DNA of 64,000 bases, from assembly GCA_027450185.1 (NCBI GenBank), contig DAIDKF010000002.1:53665-117664 (forward strand). Reading direction: 5' to 3'. Shown here piece after piece: positions 44,825 through 53,040 of the stretch. Source of the stretch: Granulicella sp. (GTDB lineage Bacteria; Acidobacteriota; Terriglobia; Terriglobales; Acidobacteriaceae). How positions within the stretch are numbered: position 1 is the stretch's first letter; every line of letters begins with the position of its first letter. The position numbers and the translations under genes are program-made. Below the pieces are notes generated by a model, which saw only the letters and a program-made list of their open reading frames with translations, was not told where the DNA came from and did not search any database.

Positions 44825-47332
44825 ATGCAAATGCAAAGCTCCTCCCTCCCCCTACAAGGCGCTGCTTCTGGCGACGAATTCCATCATCTCAGACAAGATC
44901 AGCTCTTCGCGGCCAGGGTGCGCGCGGTGGCTCGAACCGCAACACTGCTGACGATTGCGCTCGGCTGGGCTGGAAGTGTCAGCATGCTCGCGCAAGAGAG
45001 CAGCTTTGTGCTCAACCGTGGGGGCAGAACGATCGTGATTGAGCCCTATGCGCCGAATATTCTGCGAGTGACGCTGAGCAAGAGTAACGCGCTGGCGACA
45101 GCGGCCCCAGGGTATGGTTTTGTGGGAACGCCTTCGATGACGGGCTGGACGAAGGACACGGAAGCGGACGGGAGTACGGTTGTTCGCTCGGCGCGGTTGG
45201 TCGTGAGGCTGTCTCCGGAAGATTTACCGGAGGAACTGCGGCCACACCGTATGCCGCTCGACAAGATCAATCAATCGCTGAGAGACCACTACTTTGGCAG
45301 CGAAAGAAAAGGGCCGACCGACGACTCGCTCACGGTAACAACGGCTTCGGGGAAGATGCTGTTGCATATGCGGAGCTGGCGAATGGTTCCCAACGATGCG
45401 GGCACAACAGAGCAGAAGGGAGTGAAAGATGATCCGGGCTATCGCGTGACCGCGACGTTCGATTCTCCGACAGATGAACACTACTACGGGCTTGGGCAAC
45501 AGCAGAAGGGGTTTCTAGACCTGCGGGATCATCGGATTGACTGCTGGCACAACTACACGGACATTGGCGGGGAAGACGTCTGCGTTCCATTCATGGTGTC
45601 GAGCCACGGCTACGGTCTGGTCTGGGATAATCCTTCGAAGACTACGGTGGACCTTGGATTCAATCAACAGAATGTGTGGTCGTCGCAGATCGGCGATCGG
45701 GTTTCGTTCTTTGTGATCGCGGGCAAAGATACGGATGAGATTTATGAGGGGTATAGGCAGTTGACCGGCATCACACACATGCTGCCGAAGGCGACCTATG
45801 GCTACATCCAGAGCAAGGCGATCTATCCCACGCAGGAGCAGTTGCTGGCTGTGGCGAAGGGATATCGGGATCGCCATTTGCCGCTGGATGTTCTGGTTGT
45901 GGACTTCCTGAATATGACCAGGCAGGGCGAGATGGATCTTGATCCCGCACGTTGGCCTGACCCTGCGGGAATGAACGATCAGCTTCATGCCATGGGCATC
46001 CGGACACTGCTCAGTGTGTGGCCGCACTATGCTCCCGGGACGCAGTTTTACGACATGCTGCGCGATAAGGGATGGCTCATTCATGATGCGGCGGGGGTGC
46101 CGGACTCCGGCGGTTTCAAGGATGTCATCGGACCGAACATCGACACCACAAATCCTGCGGCGGCGAAGTGGTTCTGGGAGCAGATCCGGGACAGGTACAT
46201 CAAACCGGATCATTTTGACTACATCTGGCTGGACGAGACGGAACCCGATATCGATCCAGCAAAGGACTTCTTCTATGTCGGCTCTGGCGCACGGTATTAC
46301 AACGTGTACCCTCTGTTCCACACGGCTTCCGTGTACGAGGGATTCCGGCGCGACTTCGGGGATAGTCGCAGGGTGATGATCCTGGCGCGCGCCGCGTATC
46401 TTGGCGCACAACGCAACGGCACCGTCTTCTGGTCGAGCGACATTATCTCGACATGGGACATGCTGAAGCGCTCCATTCCTGCGGGATTGAACTTTACGGC
46501 GACGGGCATGCCGTACTGGGACACCGATATTGCGGGCTTCTTCTCGCCATCGCTTCCTGCGAGTTATAAGCCGCAGCATCCGCCGTTGATCGATCCTTCC
46601 GATGCACGCGCGAATGTCGGAAACTACTCAGATTATCCGGAGCTGTTTGTGCGCTGGTTTGAGTGGGGAGCATTCCAGCCTGTGATGCGGGCGCACGGCG
46701 AGCGGGAACATAACGAGGTTTGGGCTTATGGCAAAGAGGCCGAGCCTATTCTCGCAAAGTACCTTCGATTGCGCTATCAACTATTGCCGTATACCTACTC
46801 GCTTGCGTATCGAAGCTATCAAACGGGAGCTCCCTATATGCGAGCCCTGTTCATGGATTTCCCGAATGACCCGAATGTTGCGGATATTCAGGATGAATAT
46901 ATGTTTGGGCCCGCGTTCCTTGTGGCTCCGGTGACAGAACAGGGAGCAACGGAGCGCAAGGTGTATCTACCCGCGGGTTGCGATTGGTATAACTACTGGA
47001 CGAACGAACGGATCAAGGGCGGGCAGACGATCACGACGAAGGCTCCGATCGATACGCTTCCTTTATTTGTGCGGGCAGGTTCGATTGTGCCGCTTGGATC
47101 AGAGATTGAGAGCACGAAGGACAAGCAGGCCATAGCTTCGGTGCGGGTGTATCCGGGAGCGAATGCGAGCTTTACACTCTTCTCCGATGATGGCAATACG
47201 TACGGGTACGAGAAGGGTGTCGACTCAATCACGAAGCTATCGTGGGATGATGCGACCCACCGGTTCAAGCATGACGGGGCTGCCGCATGGAGCGGAGCGG
47301 ATCAATCCATCGTGAAGGTGATCGGACATTGA
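44825..47332 (+). CDS. GH31 glycosidase, alpha-xylosidase-like
   Basis: 835 residues, exported (hydrophobic LLTIALGWAGSVSMLAQ near residues 42-58, after an unusually long n-region; a later start is possible). An N-terminal beta-sandwich (~60-270) carries YYGLGQQQKGFLDLR. The (beta/alpha)8 barrel has FDYIWLDETEPD (nucleophile Asp), WSSDIISTWDML (acid/base Asp) and GLNFTATGMPYWDTDIAGFF. C-terminal beta domains follow. FVRWFEWGAFQPVMRAHG and the WLDETEPD form are usual in alpha-xylosidases acting on xyloglucan oligosaccharides; alpha-glucosidase cannot be excluded. Start ATG 44825 is preferred to TTG 44807. Followed by a strong hairpin at 47333. Confidence 0.9.
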   Translation: MQMQSSSLPLQGAASGDEFHHLRQDQLFAARVRAVARTATLLTIALGWAGSVSMLAQESSFVLNRGGRTIVIEPYAPNILRVTLSKSNALATAAPGYGFVGTPSMTGWTKDTEADGSTVVRSARLVVRLSPEDLPEELRPHRMPLDKINQSLRDHYFGSERKGPTDDSLTVTTASGKMLLHMRSWRMVPNDAGTTEQKGVKDDPGYRVTATFDSPTDEHYYGLGQQQKGFLDLRDHRIDCWHNYTDIGGEDVCVPFMVSSHGYGLVWDNPSKTTVDLGFNQQNVWSSQIGDRVSFFVIAGKDTDEIYEGYRQLTGITHMLPKATYGYIQSKAIYPTQEQLLAVAKGYRDRHLPLDVLVVDFLNMTRQGEMDLDPARWPDPAGMNDQLHAMGIRTLLSVWPHYAPGTQFYDMLRDKGWLIHDAAGVPDSGGFKDVIGPNIDTTNPAAAKWFWEQIRDRYIKPDHFDYIWLDETEPDIDPAKDFFYVGSGARYYNVYPLFHTASVYEGFRRDFGDSRRVMILARAAYLGAQRNGTVFWSSDIISTWDMLKRSIPAGLNFTATGMPYWDTDIAGFFSPSLPASYKPQHPPLIDPSDARANVGNYSDYPELFVRWFEWGAFQPVMRAHGEREHNEVWAYGKEAEPILAKYLRLRYQLLPYTYSLAYRSYQTGAPYMRALFMDFPNDPNVADIQDEYMFGPAFLVAPVTEQGATERKVYLPAGCDWYNYWTNERIKGGQTITTKAPIDTLPLFVRAGSIVPLGSEIESTKDKQAIASVRVYPGANASFTLFSDDGNTYGYEKGVDSITKLSWDDATHRFKHDGAAAWSGADQSIVKVIGH

Positions 47333-47375
47333 GCAGTGGCGCGGGAACGTTTGTGTGCAGTTCTCGCGCCACTGC
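47333..47375. terminator. Strong stem-loop between convergent GH31 and GH127 genes
   Basis: GCAGTGGCGCGGGAAC (47333-47348) pairs with GTTCTCGCGCCACTGC (47360-47375): 16 bp with one G-T wobble and an 11-nt loop. It begins directly behind the GH31 stop and lies about 70 nt past the GH127 stop on the other strand. No T-run follows on either side, so it is a terminator-like or mRNA-stabilising hairpin rather than a textbook Rho-independent terminator. Confidence 0.6.
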
Positions 47376-47444
47376 AATCTACAGGTACCCCGGTTCGGAA
47401 TGATGCTGACCGAAGCACCACACAGGACTCACAAGCAGTGGAGC

Positions 47445-49289
47445 CTACGTGTTCTGGTAGAGCCGGTAGGTTTCATTGGTGATCTCTGGAAAGGACTTCA
47501 TGCGTACTTTGCCTTGATCGGAGGATACCTCCCAGTCCGGCGAGGCGGAGCTGATTTTTTGTGCGGCGAGCAGTTGTTGCCGGGTCATCTTTGCTGCGCC
47601 GGGATCGATTGCAAACAGCGCAACAGGGCCGTGGAGTAGAGCGACCGTGTCGGGATGTTGCGGGTCGATTGGGACGAGGCGAAGCGGCATGTCCATTGAC
47701 AGCTCAACGCGATCACCATTGTTCCACTCGCGATCGAGTTGAGCCCACGTCCCGGGTTGCAGAGCGACTGCGGTGAGCTTGCCATTGACTCGGATAGCGG
47801 TGTGCCTGCCCGCCCATGCGGGTATACGCAGGGCAATGGAGAAGCGCTCGGGCCGATCCAGTTTCATGTGCAACGCAGTTTCTCCGCTATCGGGGTAGCT
47901 CGTAAGCTGAGTCATGGTGACGCGCGCGTTGCCCTGTTTCCAGGTGACGCGCGAGGGAACATAGAGGTTGACATAAATTCCCCTTGCAGTGCGGAAATAG
48001 GAACTGATGCCATAGTCGGCGGTTAGCTGAGGGAAGGTTCCGGAGCAGCACGGCCATTGCTCAGGGTAGTCCACCTTCCTGGCGGTCATGTTGTAGTCGG
48101 AATAGTAAAAGCTGATGCCATCGGGGCGAATGGGCCTGGCTCCCAGGATCGTGTTGTAGAGGATGGCCTCCATGCTGTCGCCATAGGAACTATCGCCGGT
48201 AACTCGCATGAGATAGCGTGCAATTTTGAAGTGGCCGTACGCGCCACAGGGAGTTTCGAAGCTGCTGTGCGATGTGTGTAAGGTGCTCGCCAACTGATCC
48301 GTATCCGGCATGCGGAAGCTCTCATCCGGGCCCCATCCGCCAGTGGCGAAGCTTTGCTCCAGAACAAAGCGAAAGCCGTTGCGCGCAGCGTTGAGATGCA
48401 TGGTGCTGTTGTCTGTAAGGTACGACTGCATAGCAGAACTGAGGGCATTCACATGGCTATAGGCATGCTGCCCTGGCAGGACATTGTGATTCTCGGAGAG
48501 AGGTCCAAAGTAGGTATCGTCTTCAAGAAAGCGCTGTGCTAACTGGCGATAACGGGAGCCCGCGCCTCTCTGATAACCGAGATAGAAGTTCTCGGGAAGG
48601 GTGTAGCTTTCATCCCAGGTGAAGGCAATGTTTTTGTGCGGACGTGCCATCATCTGGTCGCGGTTGAGCGCCTTTGGGGGAAGCCACGGCAATACAGCAT
48701 CGGTTGCCTTGTTCAGCACAGCAAGGGCGATCGGGTCGCCAGCGAACTGGTGGGCATCAATGAGGCCACAGTTGGTCTTGTCGAAGGTGTAGGCGGGGAG
48801 GCAATAGCCGTCGTAGAACCTGGTTGTAATCGTCGGCGCGAAACCGGCCACAAGCGCTTGCACCTTGTGCTGTACAGCCGTGTTTCCTGTGGCTGCATAG
48901 GCGCGCGCCAGACCGGATAGATATTGCCCGAAGCTGTGACCGGGAACATATCCAGTCATGTTGCGGGGCGGATCGAAGTCGGGTGAGGGGGAGTACCACC
49001 CGCCCATGTCTTCACCAGGCGCAGGCTGACCCGCCAGTTGCCGGAAAGGCTTGAGGAGGTTGTCCTCGGGAAGATTCAGGAACAGATCGACGTTATGACG
49101 AAACTGTTCGAGCATAGGACCCTCGAGCAGTTGCACGTCAGCGTATTCGAATTGGAAGAGCTTTGTGGGGGCGAGCGTGACGATCGGCTTATCGGTCAGT
49201 GCGAAGACGGGCGTTCCGCGCATTACGGCGGTTCCAGCCGCCAGAGCTGCACTGGCCTTCAAGAACTGTCGCCGGGAGTTGTGCTTCAT
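47445..49289 (-). CDS. GH127-type beta-L-arabinofuranosidase (DUF1680 family), Tat-exported
   Basis: 614 residues. The N-terminus NSRRQFLKASAALAAGTAV is a Tat signal, so the protein is exported folded, in line with a metal site. An (alpha/alpha)6 barrel follows: MGGWYSPSPDFD, YVPGHSFGQYLSGLARAYA, KTNCGLIDAHQFAGD. The catalytic region is FETPCGAYGHFKIARYL and then QWPCCSGTFPQL. These supply the Glu and the three cysteines that bind zinc and act as nucleophile in GH127. Two beta domains close the protein. AGGAG abuts the first ATG, so the second ATG (49289) is used. It probably releases beta-linked arabinofuranose from glycoproteins or pectin side chains. It follows the receptor gene at 49465 on the same strand. 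Confidence 0.88.
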   Translation of the reverse strand: MKHNSRRQFLKASAALAAGTAVMRGTPVFALTDKPIVTLAPTKLFQFEYADVQLLEGPMLEQFRHNVDLFLNLPEDNLLKPFRQLAGQPAPGEDMGGWYSPSPDFDPPRNMTGYVPGHSFGQYLSGLARAYAATGNTAVQHKVQALVAGFAPTITTRFYDGYCLPAYTFDKTNCGLIDAHQFAGDPIALAVLNKATDAVLPWLPPKALNRDQMMARPHKNIAFTWDESYTLPENFYLGYQRGAGSRYRQLAQRFLEDDTYFGPLSENHNVLPGQHAYSHVNALSSAMQSYLTDNSTMHLNAARNGFRFVLEQSFATGGWGPDESFRMPDTDQLASTLHTSHSSFETPCGAYGHFKIARYLMRVTGDSSYGDSMEAILYNTILGARPIRPDGISFYYSDYNMTARKVDYPEQWPCCSGTFPQLTADYGISSYFRTARGIYVNLYVPSRVTWKQGNARVTMTQLTSYPDSGETALHMKLDRPERFSIALRIPAWAGRHTAIRVNGKLTAVALQPGTWAQLDREWNNGDRVELSMDMPLRLVPIDPQHPDTVALLHGPVALFAIDPGAAKMTRQQLLAAQKISSASPDWEVSSDQGKVRMKSFPEITNETYRLYQNT

Positions 49290-49415
49290 TTGCATCTCCT
49301 ACGGAAGATTTGACACTCCGAAAAGATGGATGCGGCAGATAATCCTACAACCCTCCATTATTTCGGGTTTGGTGATGTATTTCTGGTTTGGTGATGCGGT
49401 GATGATGGAGAAGGC

Positions 49416-49452
49416 ATGGACCAGCATGCCCAGCGGAAACGTGCTGGTCCAT
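49416..49452. other. Perfect 11-bp stem-loop between receptor and GH127 genes
   Basis: ATGGACCAGCA (49416-49426) pairs perfectly with TGCTGGTCCAT (49442-49452) around a 15-nt loop. It is 12 nt past the receptor stop. On the plus strand it is followed by ATTTTCATT-like sequence, but both neighbouring genes are on the minus strand, where no T-run follows. It may therefore mark the receptor mRNA 3' end or separate expression of receptor and GH127. A short direct repeat, GGTTTGGTGATG, lies just beyond it (49366-49396). Confidence 0.6.
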
Positions 49453-49464
49453 TTTCATTTGGCC

Positions 49465-52400
49465 TTAGAAGCTGGCGCGGATATGCAGTTGCAGGCTTCG
49501 CGGCGGCAGTTGGTTGGTTGCCTTGCCGAACGAGCCGTTGGACAGATCCGAGGCCACGGAGGTGAGGTTGCTGCGGTTGAACAGATTGAACGTCTCTCCC
49601 TTCAACTCAATCTTGAGCCTTTCTCCGAAGAAGAAGGGAGTGGTGAAGTACTTCTCAAAGGTAAAGTCGACGTTGTTGTAGCCCGGGCCGTCAAATGTGT
49701 TGCGGCCAAGATTGCCTTCGGTACCAAGGGACGGGACAGGAAAGTCAGCTACCGTAAAGATGCCATTGAGATAGTCCGCCTTCGTTCTGCCATTGAGATG
49801 GTTTCCGAACGATGGCGCGTTGGGCACATCGTAGTTGGATCCATCGGCGTTATAGTCTCCACCCTTGTTTCCGATCAGCTGACCTTGTGCGTTGTAGACC
49901 GGGTTAAAACTGGCTGAGGTATACACCGAGAACGGAAGGCCGGTCTGCATGATCCAGACACCGCCAAACTCCCATCCACCAAGAATGTTTCGCGTAATAG
50001 CGGAGCGATAGTTGTTAGGAACGAGCCATGTGCCATCGGCTGAAAATTGTTGATGGATGTCAAAGTCGGAGCGACCGCGCTGAGCATTGAGATTGCCGTT
50101 CTGGATAATACTATCGAGGAACTGCGTGGCCTCTCCGCCATCAAGGGAACCGGAGGTGCTGAAGGTATCCAACGCCTTACCGATGGTATAGATACCGCGC
50201 AGGGCCAGCCCCTTGGACAGGGTGCGCTGCAAAAGAGCGCTACCGTAGTGTCCAATCGAATTGGCATCTGAGGTTGCATAGTTGATCGCGCCGAAGTTGG
50301 GATTGAGGCGGGTGAGGGTTCCGTTGTTCTGAATCAGATCGCCGGCAAACCTGTTGATATCCTGATTGAAAACCGGCAGATGATGAGCTGCGGAACCGGA
50401 GTAGTTGAGCTCTGCCGTAAGGTGGCCCGGCAGTTCCTGCTGGATGCTGAACGTCCAGTCCTCAACCTGTGTGAGTTTGTAATCGGGAGAGTAGCCGCCG
50501 AGATTTGCTCTTTGGCCAACAATACCGCCGCTGGAGTTCAGGACAACGTTGTTGGTATTCACAACCGGACATTGCTCTGTAAAGCCGTTCGGAGCACTGC
50601 AAAGCTGGAAGACTGGCGTGGTTCCCTGTTGCACATTGAGCGACGGCGTGAAGAAGTTCGGAAGATTGCCTGCAGTGATATCCGTGATATGGATGTACGG
50701 AGGCTGATCGGAGAAGAGCCCGACTCCGCCACGAATGGCTGTCTTGCCGGATCGAAAGGGTTGCCACGAAAAGCCTAGACGCGGATTGATGCCCCAAAGA
50801 CTGTGGTCGAGAACGTGGTCGCTGCTGGACAGGCTGGTGATTCCATCGGCGACCTGGGCGTCGAGTGTTGATCCTTGGCCGAAGGTGAAATTAGTAAGTT
50901 GAGGAGACAAAATGGAGAAGAAATTAGCCATTGAGTCATAGCGAATGCCAGCATTAACCGTGAGGTTTGGCAAAACCTTCCAGTCATCCTGCAGGTAGAT
51001 TCCCGTATAGAGCGCGCGGTAGCGGCGGCTGTAGGGCGCCTCAAGATGCGTCGTGAGGTTGACGGGTGTAGCACTCTCACTCACGGCTTGATCCTGCACG
51101 AAGTCGAGAAGGTTGTTGAAGTTGTACGTGGGACGATCGAAGGCTCCAGACTGCGAATCCGCCTCGCGAATATTGAATTGATCAAAGCCGAATTTGAGCG
51201 TATGCGTCTTGACCGTTGCAGTCATCACATCGCGCCAGCCAAGAGTAGTTTGCGTGAAGTTGCCAGGACCCCAGTTTGAAAAACCTTGAAGTCCGGTGAC
51301 ATTGATATAAGGGATGCTCTCTGTCGCAGTGGGTAGATCAGCTCCGTAGGGACGAATGATGTTTGCGCCACCCTCATTGAGCAAACGCGAAGAAAAGGTG
51401 TGGGTCCAGTCGAAGCTGGCGAAGTCGGAACTGTTGGCTTGTGGAATATTGAGTGCAGGCCGAGGCGTCGCGCCCGCAGACGTGTCATAGGTCCGGATCG
51501 TAGTGAGGTAGAGGCGGTCGCTCTTACCCGCATAATAATCACCTCGCACATCCCATTGGTAGCCGTTCTTCGGCACGGAGAAGCTGATGTTGGCCAACCC
51601 GACCGCATTCAGGTTCGCAGGAATACCCGCAGGAGGTGCGAAATAGCCTGGGGTGGACGCTTCCAGTTGGCTTACGGTTTCAATGCCCGAAGTTGGGAAG
51701 TCCTGGGGAGGAGCAGCCGTGAGCACCTGATTCGCAATGCTGTTCGGAAGGTTTGTCGATACCCAGTTGTCTAGAGCCTGTGTTTCTACTGTGTACTGTC
51801 CCGCGCTGGTAGTGCTGGACCGAAGCACATCGATCGCACCGAAGATGAAGAACTTGTTTTTTATGATGGGACCGCCGAAGGTTGCTCCCATCTCATTGCG
51901 TTGGAAGGTGGGAACTGAGGACTCGAAATGAGTGAGTCCGGTCAGCGAATTGCCGGTGAAGTAGTAGTCCACCGTTCCATGAAACTGGTTTGTTCCGGAT
52001 TGGGTGTACACGTCGACCGTGGCGCCGGCATTCCTGCCCTTCGCCGCGTCAAAATCATTCGTCCGGACGTCCATGGATTGCACAATCTCCGGATTGGGAG
52101 AGATGGAGGTTCCGCCGCCGCGGGACGGCGTATTGGTATATGCGCCGTCAATCTGAAAGCCATTTTGCTCCTGGCGGAGACCAGCAGCGTTGATGTTGAT
52201 CGCGTATTCATTGGTGTAGTTGTCACCCGAGGTAACCGCGCTTCCCGTCATTCCAGGAGTAAGCGCAGAGAGACCATAGACGTTCTGGCCGGGAAGCGGT
52301 GTCTGCTCCACTGTTTTCTCTGAAATAACATCTCCTGTGGTTGCCGACTCAGTGTTAAGTGCCCCCACACTGGCAGAGACCGTTACATCGGCAGAGACCG

Positions 52401-52746
52401 ACCCAATTTCGAGTATTGGTGCGACTGTCCTGATCTCACCGACCTGAAGAGAAAGATCCTTCTGATCATAGGTCTTGAAACCACCCATCTGAATCTGCAA
52501 GGAATAGGTGGAAGCGGCGATGCTGTCAAAACTGAAATAGCCATTTTGATTGGTGGTGGTGGTTTTTGATACCCCCAGCCGCGTGTCGGTAAGTGTTACC
52601 TTCGCACCTGCGACGACAGCTCCGGATTGGTCCTTCGCGCTTCCCTGAACACCACTGGAAAACTGCGCAAGCGCGTCGACGCCACCGAGGCTAACCAGCA
52701 ACAGCAGGACAAGCCAAACTCTGTTCGCGCCTTTAAACTTGATCAT
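49465..52746 (-). CDS. Oar-like TonB-dependent receptor (CarboxypepD_reg-like N-terminal domain)
   Basis: 1,093 residues, shorter than the other two receptors. Signal peptide 1-27 (MIKFKGANRVWLVLLLLVSL, cleavage near ALA). The CarboxypepD_reg domain at ~30-115 contains GSAKDQSGAVVAGAKVTLTD and NGYFSFDSIAASTYSL. The plug has DVISEKTVEQTPLPGQNVYG and GRNAGATVDVYTQSGTNQFH. The barrel closes with RSLQLHIRASF, ending in Phe. The ATG at 52746 has GAGAGGAA upstream. Promoter and operator are listed separately. It probably imports the oligosaccharide acted on by the GH127 enzyme encoded next. Divergent from an FG-GAP/TPR operon at 53041. Confidence 0.9.
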   Translation of the reverse strand: MIKFKGANRVWLVLLLLVSLGGVDALAQFSSGVQGSAKDQSGAVVAGAKVTLTDTRLGVSKTTTTNQNGYFSFDSIAASTYSLQIQMGGFKTYDQKDLSLQVGEIRTVAPILEIGSVSADVTVSASVGALNTESATTGDVISEKTVEQTPLPGQNVYGLSALTPGMTGSAVTSGDNYTNEYAININAAGLRQEQNGFQIDGAYTNTPSRGGGTSISPNPEIVQSMDVRTNDFDAAKGRNAGATVDVYTQSGTNQFHGTVDYYFTGNSLTGLTHFESSVPTFQRNEMGATFGGPIIKNKFFIFGAIDVLRSSTTSAGQYTVETQALDNWVSTNLPNSIANQVLTAAPPQDFPTSGIETVSQLEASTPGYFAPPAGIPANLNAVGLANISFSVPKNGYQWDVRGDYYAGKSDRLYLTTIRTYDTSAGATPRPALNIPQANSSDFASFDWTHTFSSRLLNEGGANIIRPYGADLPTATESIPYINVTGLQGFSNWGPGNFTQTTLGWRDVMTATVKTHTLKFGFDQFNIREADSQSGAFDRPTYNFNNLLDFVQDQAVSESATPVNLTTHLEAPYSRRYRALYTGIYLQDDWKVLPNLTVNAGIRYDSMANFFSILSPQLTNFTFGQGSTLDAQVADGITSLSSSDHVLDHSLWGINPRLGFSWQPFRSGKTAIRGGVGLFSDQPPYIHITDITAGNLPNFFTPSLNVQQGTTPVFQLCSAPNGFTEQCPVVNTNNVVLNSSGGIVGQRANLGGYSPDYKLTQVEDWTFSIQQELPGHLTAELNYSGSAAHHLPVFNQDINRFAGDLIQNNGTLTRLNPNFGAINYATSDANSIGHYGSALLQRTLSKGLALRGIYTIGKALDTFSTSGSLDGGEATQFLDSIIQNGNLNAQRGRSDFDIHQQFSADGTWLVPNNYRSAITRNILGGWEFGGVWIMQTGLPFSVYTSASFNPVYNAQGQLIGNKGGDYNADGSNYDVPNAPSFGNHLNGRTKADYLNGIFTVADFPVPSLGTEGNLGRNTFDGPGYNNVDFTFEKYFTTPFFFGERLKIELKGETFNLFNRSNLTSVASDLSNGSFGKATNQLPPRSLQLHIRASF

Positions 52747-53040
52747 GGGTGGTTCCTCTCAAAAGTTTGCGTATGCCTCGTATCGACCGTACGTTGCAGT
52801 TATTGCTCAGCCATATGGCGTAGTTCAAAGTAATTTTCGCGTCAAGAGAACGTTTACTGTTTAAGGACGACGAATTATTGCGATGCCGGGGGTTGGTTGT
52901 CAAGTACTTTAATAAACCGTTTCAGTAGCGGAGGGCGGAGGGCGTGGGAGATGTTCTGGCTTGAGGATGTTGCAGGGACGGCAAAGCAATAATTTCTGTA
53001 TGGTGAATGGAGACGAACGCAGGAGGCGTTGATCGCGGAA
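52747..53040. other. Divergent regulatory region, receptor versus FG-GAP gene
   Basis: 294 nt. The minus-strand promoter/operator of the receptor (52846-52903) occupies the middle. On the plus strand I found no good promoter for the FG-GAP gene at 53041, but AGGAGG at about 53020 provides a ribosome-binding site. The operator could affect both directions. Confidence 0.5.
52846..52903 (-). promoter_or_regulatory. Promoter plus LacI-type operator for receptor at 49465-52746
   Basis: On the minus strand TTGACA (52903-52898), an 18-nt spacer and AATAAT (52879-52874), the best -10 of the set. The dyad GAGAACGTTTACTGTT (52846-52861) starts about six bases after the expected start of transcription and lies 100 nt before the ATG. 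Confidence 0.68.

Noticed and set aside
45515..46579. 354-codon minus-strand open frame opposite GH31
   Set aside because: Antisense to a well-conserved catalytic domain, with no start signals.
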